From Deltaproteobacteria bacterium (GTDB lineage Bacteria; Desulfobacterota; Binatia; Binatales; Binataceae): DNA of 8,658 nt. The stretch covers positions 3,023 to 11,680 of the forward strand of contig PMOH01000133.1 in NCBI GenBank assembly GCA_003161515.1, in the 5' to 3' direction. This document shows positions 6,616 to 8,658 of this stretch, piece after piece (position 1 is the stretch's first letter; each line of letters starts with the position of its first letter). A program made the translations under genes and the position numbers. Under the pieces are notes generated by a model. That model was given only the letters and a program-made list of their open reading frames with translations, was not told where the DNA came from and searched no databases.

Positions 6616-6667
6616 GTGGAACCCACCGCGGGTTCCACATTTGATTAAGTGATTTACCTCCCCTACT
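6616..6667 (-). repeat. Repeat module A, right copy (inverted)
   Basis: The hairpin GTGGAACCC (6616-6624) with GGGTTCCAC (6630-6638) is followed by the complement of ACTTAATCAAATG and then by CCTCCCCTACT (6657-6667), the mirror of AGTAGGGAGG at the left edge. Compared with the left copy, one A-T stem pair has become G-C on both sides of the stem. Confidence 0.85.
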
Positions 6668-6669
6668 AG

Positions 6670-6689
6670 GACAACGGTTGTCAGCGCTG
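6670..6689. promoter_or_regulatory. Paired short palindromes upstream of the nuclease gene
   Basis: GACAAC-G-GTTGTC (6670-6682) directly adjoins CAGCGCTG (6682-6689), about 90 bases before the nuclease start. Such a pair could be an operator, but short palindromes are frequent by chance and no promoter is clear around it. Confidence 0.2.
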
Positions 6690-6775
6690 TGGAAACACCG
6701 CGGCGCGGCTCTTGAAGCTCCGATCCTCTGAGCACACGATAGATATGTGGCGCGGTAAAGCTTCGCGCCGCACCG

Positions 6776-8658
6776 ATGCCAGCTTCTCGTGAAATCATAA
6801 TCTCCGCACGCGCCAGCGAACGAATCGCCGCAGCGCGCGCATGGCTCGAGTCGCAACCGACCGCCAGCGAAATCCTCGTGATCGCGTCGGTCAAGGAGGC
6901 GGCCGACGACCTGGTGCGCGCGTTTGCGCTGTCGCGCGGCGCGATGCTCGGGGTGCATCGCTTGACCCTCAACCGGCTCGTTGGATTGCTCGCTGCCGAG
7001 GAGCTCGCCGACGTTGGCCTCGCGCCGGCCGACGGACTCGCGGCCGAAGCAGTCGCCGCGCGCGCGGTTTTCCGTCTCGCGCCGTCGGGAGCGCTCGCGT
7101 ATTTCGCGCCGGTGCTCGATCGTCCTGGCTTTTCGCGCGCGCTCGCGCGCACGCTGATCGAACTTCGATGGAATGACATCGCCGCTGACGATTTGCGCGC
7201 GCTCGGCGGCGCGGGCGAGGCGATTGCCGCGACTCTCGCGCAATTCGACACCGAGTTGGCGGACGCGAAGCTGATCGATCGCGCCGGGATGCTCAAAGTC
7301 GCGACTCGCGCCGTCCTCGCGAGCGAGCCGCCGCGCTTCGTCGGCATTCCGGTCCTGCTGCTCGATATTGTCGCGGAGAGCGCGCTCGACCGCGATTTTA
7401 TCGCGGCGCTTGCCAGTCGTTCACCGTCGATTCTCGCGACGATTCCCGCCGGCGATGCTCCGGTTCAAACGCTGCTCGAAGATGCGCTCGGCGTGCGCGC
7501 TACCTCGTTGTCGCCGACCGCCGACGAAATCCTCGCGCCCTCGCTCGAACGTCTGCAGACACATCTGTTCGCCGACACCGCCCCGCCCGAGCGCGACGTG
7601 GACCAAACCGTAACCGTGATTTCGGCGCCAGGCGAGATGCACGAATGTGTCGAGATCGCCCGCCGAATCGCATGCGAGGCGCGCCGCGGCGTTCCCTTCG
7701 ATCGAATCGCCGTCCTGCTGCACGACCCGATTCGCTACGCCCCGTATCTGCAGGAGGCGCTCGCCCGCGCCGACATCCCAGCCTACTTCGCACGCGGAAC
7801 GCGGCGCCCCGAGCCCGGTGGTCGCGCGATGCTCGCGCTGCTTTGCTGCGCCGCGGAAAATCTTTCAGCGCGCCGCTTCGCCGAATATCTTTCGCTGGCG
7901 CAAGTGCCGGACCCCGATCGTGATCACAATGATGAGCCGGCGATCAGCCCCGATGCCGAACTCGCGCCCGCGCCGCTCGAGTCCGATCTCGAAGTTGAAC
8001 GCAACGCTGCTGTAGTCGACAACGTCGACGCCTCCGATCCTGTCCCGGTGATCGAGGGGACCGCGCGCGCGCCATGGCGATGGGAACGCCTGCTGGTCGA
8101 TGCGGCCGTAATCGGCAGCGCCGAGCGATGGCGGAAACGGCTGGCGGGATTGGCCAACGATCTGGCAGCGCGGCGCGCGGAAATTGCCGACGACGACGCG
8201 CACGTGGCGGGCCTCGAGCGGCGAATTCTCGATCTAGCGCATCTTGGCGAAGTTGCGATGCCGATTCTGTCGATGCTCGAGGCGGCGCCGCGCAATGCGA
8301 CCTGGGGCGACTGGCTCAAGTTTCTGCGCGGTCTGGTTGATCTTGCGATTCGCGATCGCGAGCCGGTTCTTGCCGCGCTGGCGGAGCTCGAGCCGATGGC
8401 GCCGGTGGGGCCGGCCGGACTCGACGAGGTGCATCTGGTGCTGAACGATCGACTCGGGCGGCTGGAAACTCCGCGGCGCGTTCGCCGTTACGGCGCGGTG
8501 TTCGTCGCGCCGCCGACTGGCGCGCGCGGCATGGAGTTCGACGTCGTAATTGTTCCCGGACTGGCCGAGCGAATGTTTCCGCGCAAGCTGACCGAGGATC
8601 CGATTCTTTCCGATGCGGCCCGCGCGCGGCTGAGTCCTTATCTCGCGCGCAACGAACG
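6776..8658 (+). CDS. AddB-like PD-(D/E)XK nuclease / inactivated helicase, N-terminal 627 codons, cut by window edge
   Basis: The frame is open from the ATG at 6776 to the window end without a stop. In-frame stop TAG at 6740-6742 and absence of ATG/GTG/TTG between make 6776 the first usable start; its ribosome binding site is weak. The N-terminus (EIIISARASERIAAARAWL, 6-24) resembles the first strand of AddB/RecC-type helicase-like proteins but lacks a Walker A GxGKT. Residues 279-345 (VTVISAPGEMHECVEIARRI, then FDRIAVLLHDPIRYAPYLQEAL) match the second RecA-like part, where AddB proteins arrange 3'-side motifs. APPTGARGMEFDVVIVPGLAERMFP (578-602) is the typical motif V/VI-like block. The nuclease domain, if present, would lie beyond the window, as would an AddA/UvrD-type partner. 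An expected role is double-strand break end processing. A charged, low-complexity insertion lies at about 377-430. Confidence 0.78.
   Translation, partial: MPASREIIISARASERIAAARAWLESQPTASEILVIASVKEAADDLVRAFALSRGAMLGVHRLTLNRLVGLLAAEELADVGLAPADGLAAEAVAARAVFRLAPSGALAYFAPVLDRPGFSRALARTLIELRWNDIAADDLRALGGAGEAIAATLAQFDTELADAKLIDRAGMLKVATRAVLASEPPRFVGIPVLLLDIVAESALDRDFIAALASRSPSILATIPAGDAPVQTLLEDALGVRATSLSPTADEILAPSLERLQTHLFADTAPPERDVDQTVTVISAPGEMHECVEIARRIACEARRGVPFDRIAVLLHDPIRYAPYLQEALARADIPAYFARGTRRPEPGGRAMLALLCCAAENLSARRFAEYLSLAQVPDPDRDHNDEPAISPDAELAPAPLESDLEVERNAAVVDNVDASDPVPVIEGTARAPWRWERLLVDAAVIGSAERWRKRLAGLANDLAARRAEIADDDAHVAGLERRILDLAHLGEVAMPILSMLEAAPRNATWGDWLKFLRGLVDLAIRDREPVLAALAELEPMAPVGPAGLDEVHLVLNDRLGRLETPRRVRRYGAVFVAPPTGARGMEFDVVIVPGLAERMFPRKLTEDPILSDAARARLSPYLARNE

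Larger units (their letters stand above)
4561..6667. other. Segment bounded by composite inverted repeats (A-B-C ... C-B-A) carrying VOC and DUF4238 genes
   Basis: The left arm (4561-4779) and right arm (6442-6667) carry modules A, B and C in mirror-image order with similar overall length (219 and 226 bases), enclosing about 1.66 kb. Spacing between B and C is also alike (69 and 77 bases), although the sequence there differs. No transposase or recombinase lies inside. It could be a non-autonomous mobile unit, a segment inverted between repeats, or two independent insertions of a composite REP-like element facing each other. The repeats are certain; the idea that they form one unit is inference. 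Confidence 0.4.
6350..6775. other. Intergenic region holding the right repeat arm
   Basis: No convincing gene is present on either strand; short open frames here are read through repeat modules. From left to right it contains unassigned sequence (6350-6441), module C inverted (6442-6505), a hairpin unique to this arm (6549-6574), module B (6583-6606), module A inverted (6616-6667), a small pair of palindromes (6670-6689) and unassigned sequence up to the nuclease start. Confidence 0.8.

Noticed and set aside
6577..7347. A 256-residue open frame on the minus strand
   Set aside because: It is antisense to the nuclease-like gene, is dominated by Ala, Arg and Ser as expected from complementing GC-rich coding DNA, and begins in the repeat arm.

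Overview
The window is GC-rich bacterial DNA with mostly single-copy chromosomal genes and several families of short palindromic repeats between them. The strong G/C bias at third codon positions, the mix of a Pfam DUF2231 membrane protein, a luciferase-like flavin monooxygenase and a TIGR03663-type membrane glycosyltransferase, and the structured intergenic repeats suit an environmental deltaproteobacterial-like or candidate-phylum bacterium such as Binatota. That placement is only an impression from gene style; no rRNA or marker gene is present.

Layout. (1) On the minus strand at 1-614 lies the N-terminal part of an ABC-type anion transport permease that runs off the left edge. It diverges from a plus-strand multi-pass membrane protein of the TIGR03663/Agl23-like glycosyltransferase group (763-2430). 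(2) The stop codon of that gene lies inside a palindromic repeat (2417-2550). (3) A DUF2231 membrane protein with a low-complexity tail (2659-3321) and a luciferase-like flavin-dependent monooxygenase (3399-4565) follow, both with strong ribosome binding sites. (4) From 4561 to 6667 two small accessory genes, a VOC-fold protein (4831-5205) and a DUF4238 protein (5411-6349), are bracketed by two complex repeat arms. The arms carry the same three modules (A, B, C) in mirror-image order. (5) At the right edge, 6776-8658 is the N-terminal 627 codons of an AddB-like PD-(D/E)XK nuclease/inactivated helicase, continuing past the window.

The genes do not form an obvious single pathway. The DUF2231 and monooxygenase genes may be co-transcribed (77-base gap). 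The most unusual part is the inverted A-B-C ... C-B-A architecture around the VOC and DUF4238 genes. The two copies of module A differ by a paired base change that keeps the hairpin intact, and the only two differences between the copies of module C fall in a predicted hairpin loop. This points to elements kept for their folded structure, like REP/BIME elements, possibly bounding a mobilised or inverted segment. No CRISPR array, tRNA, rRNA, recognisable transposase or complete defence system is visible.
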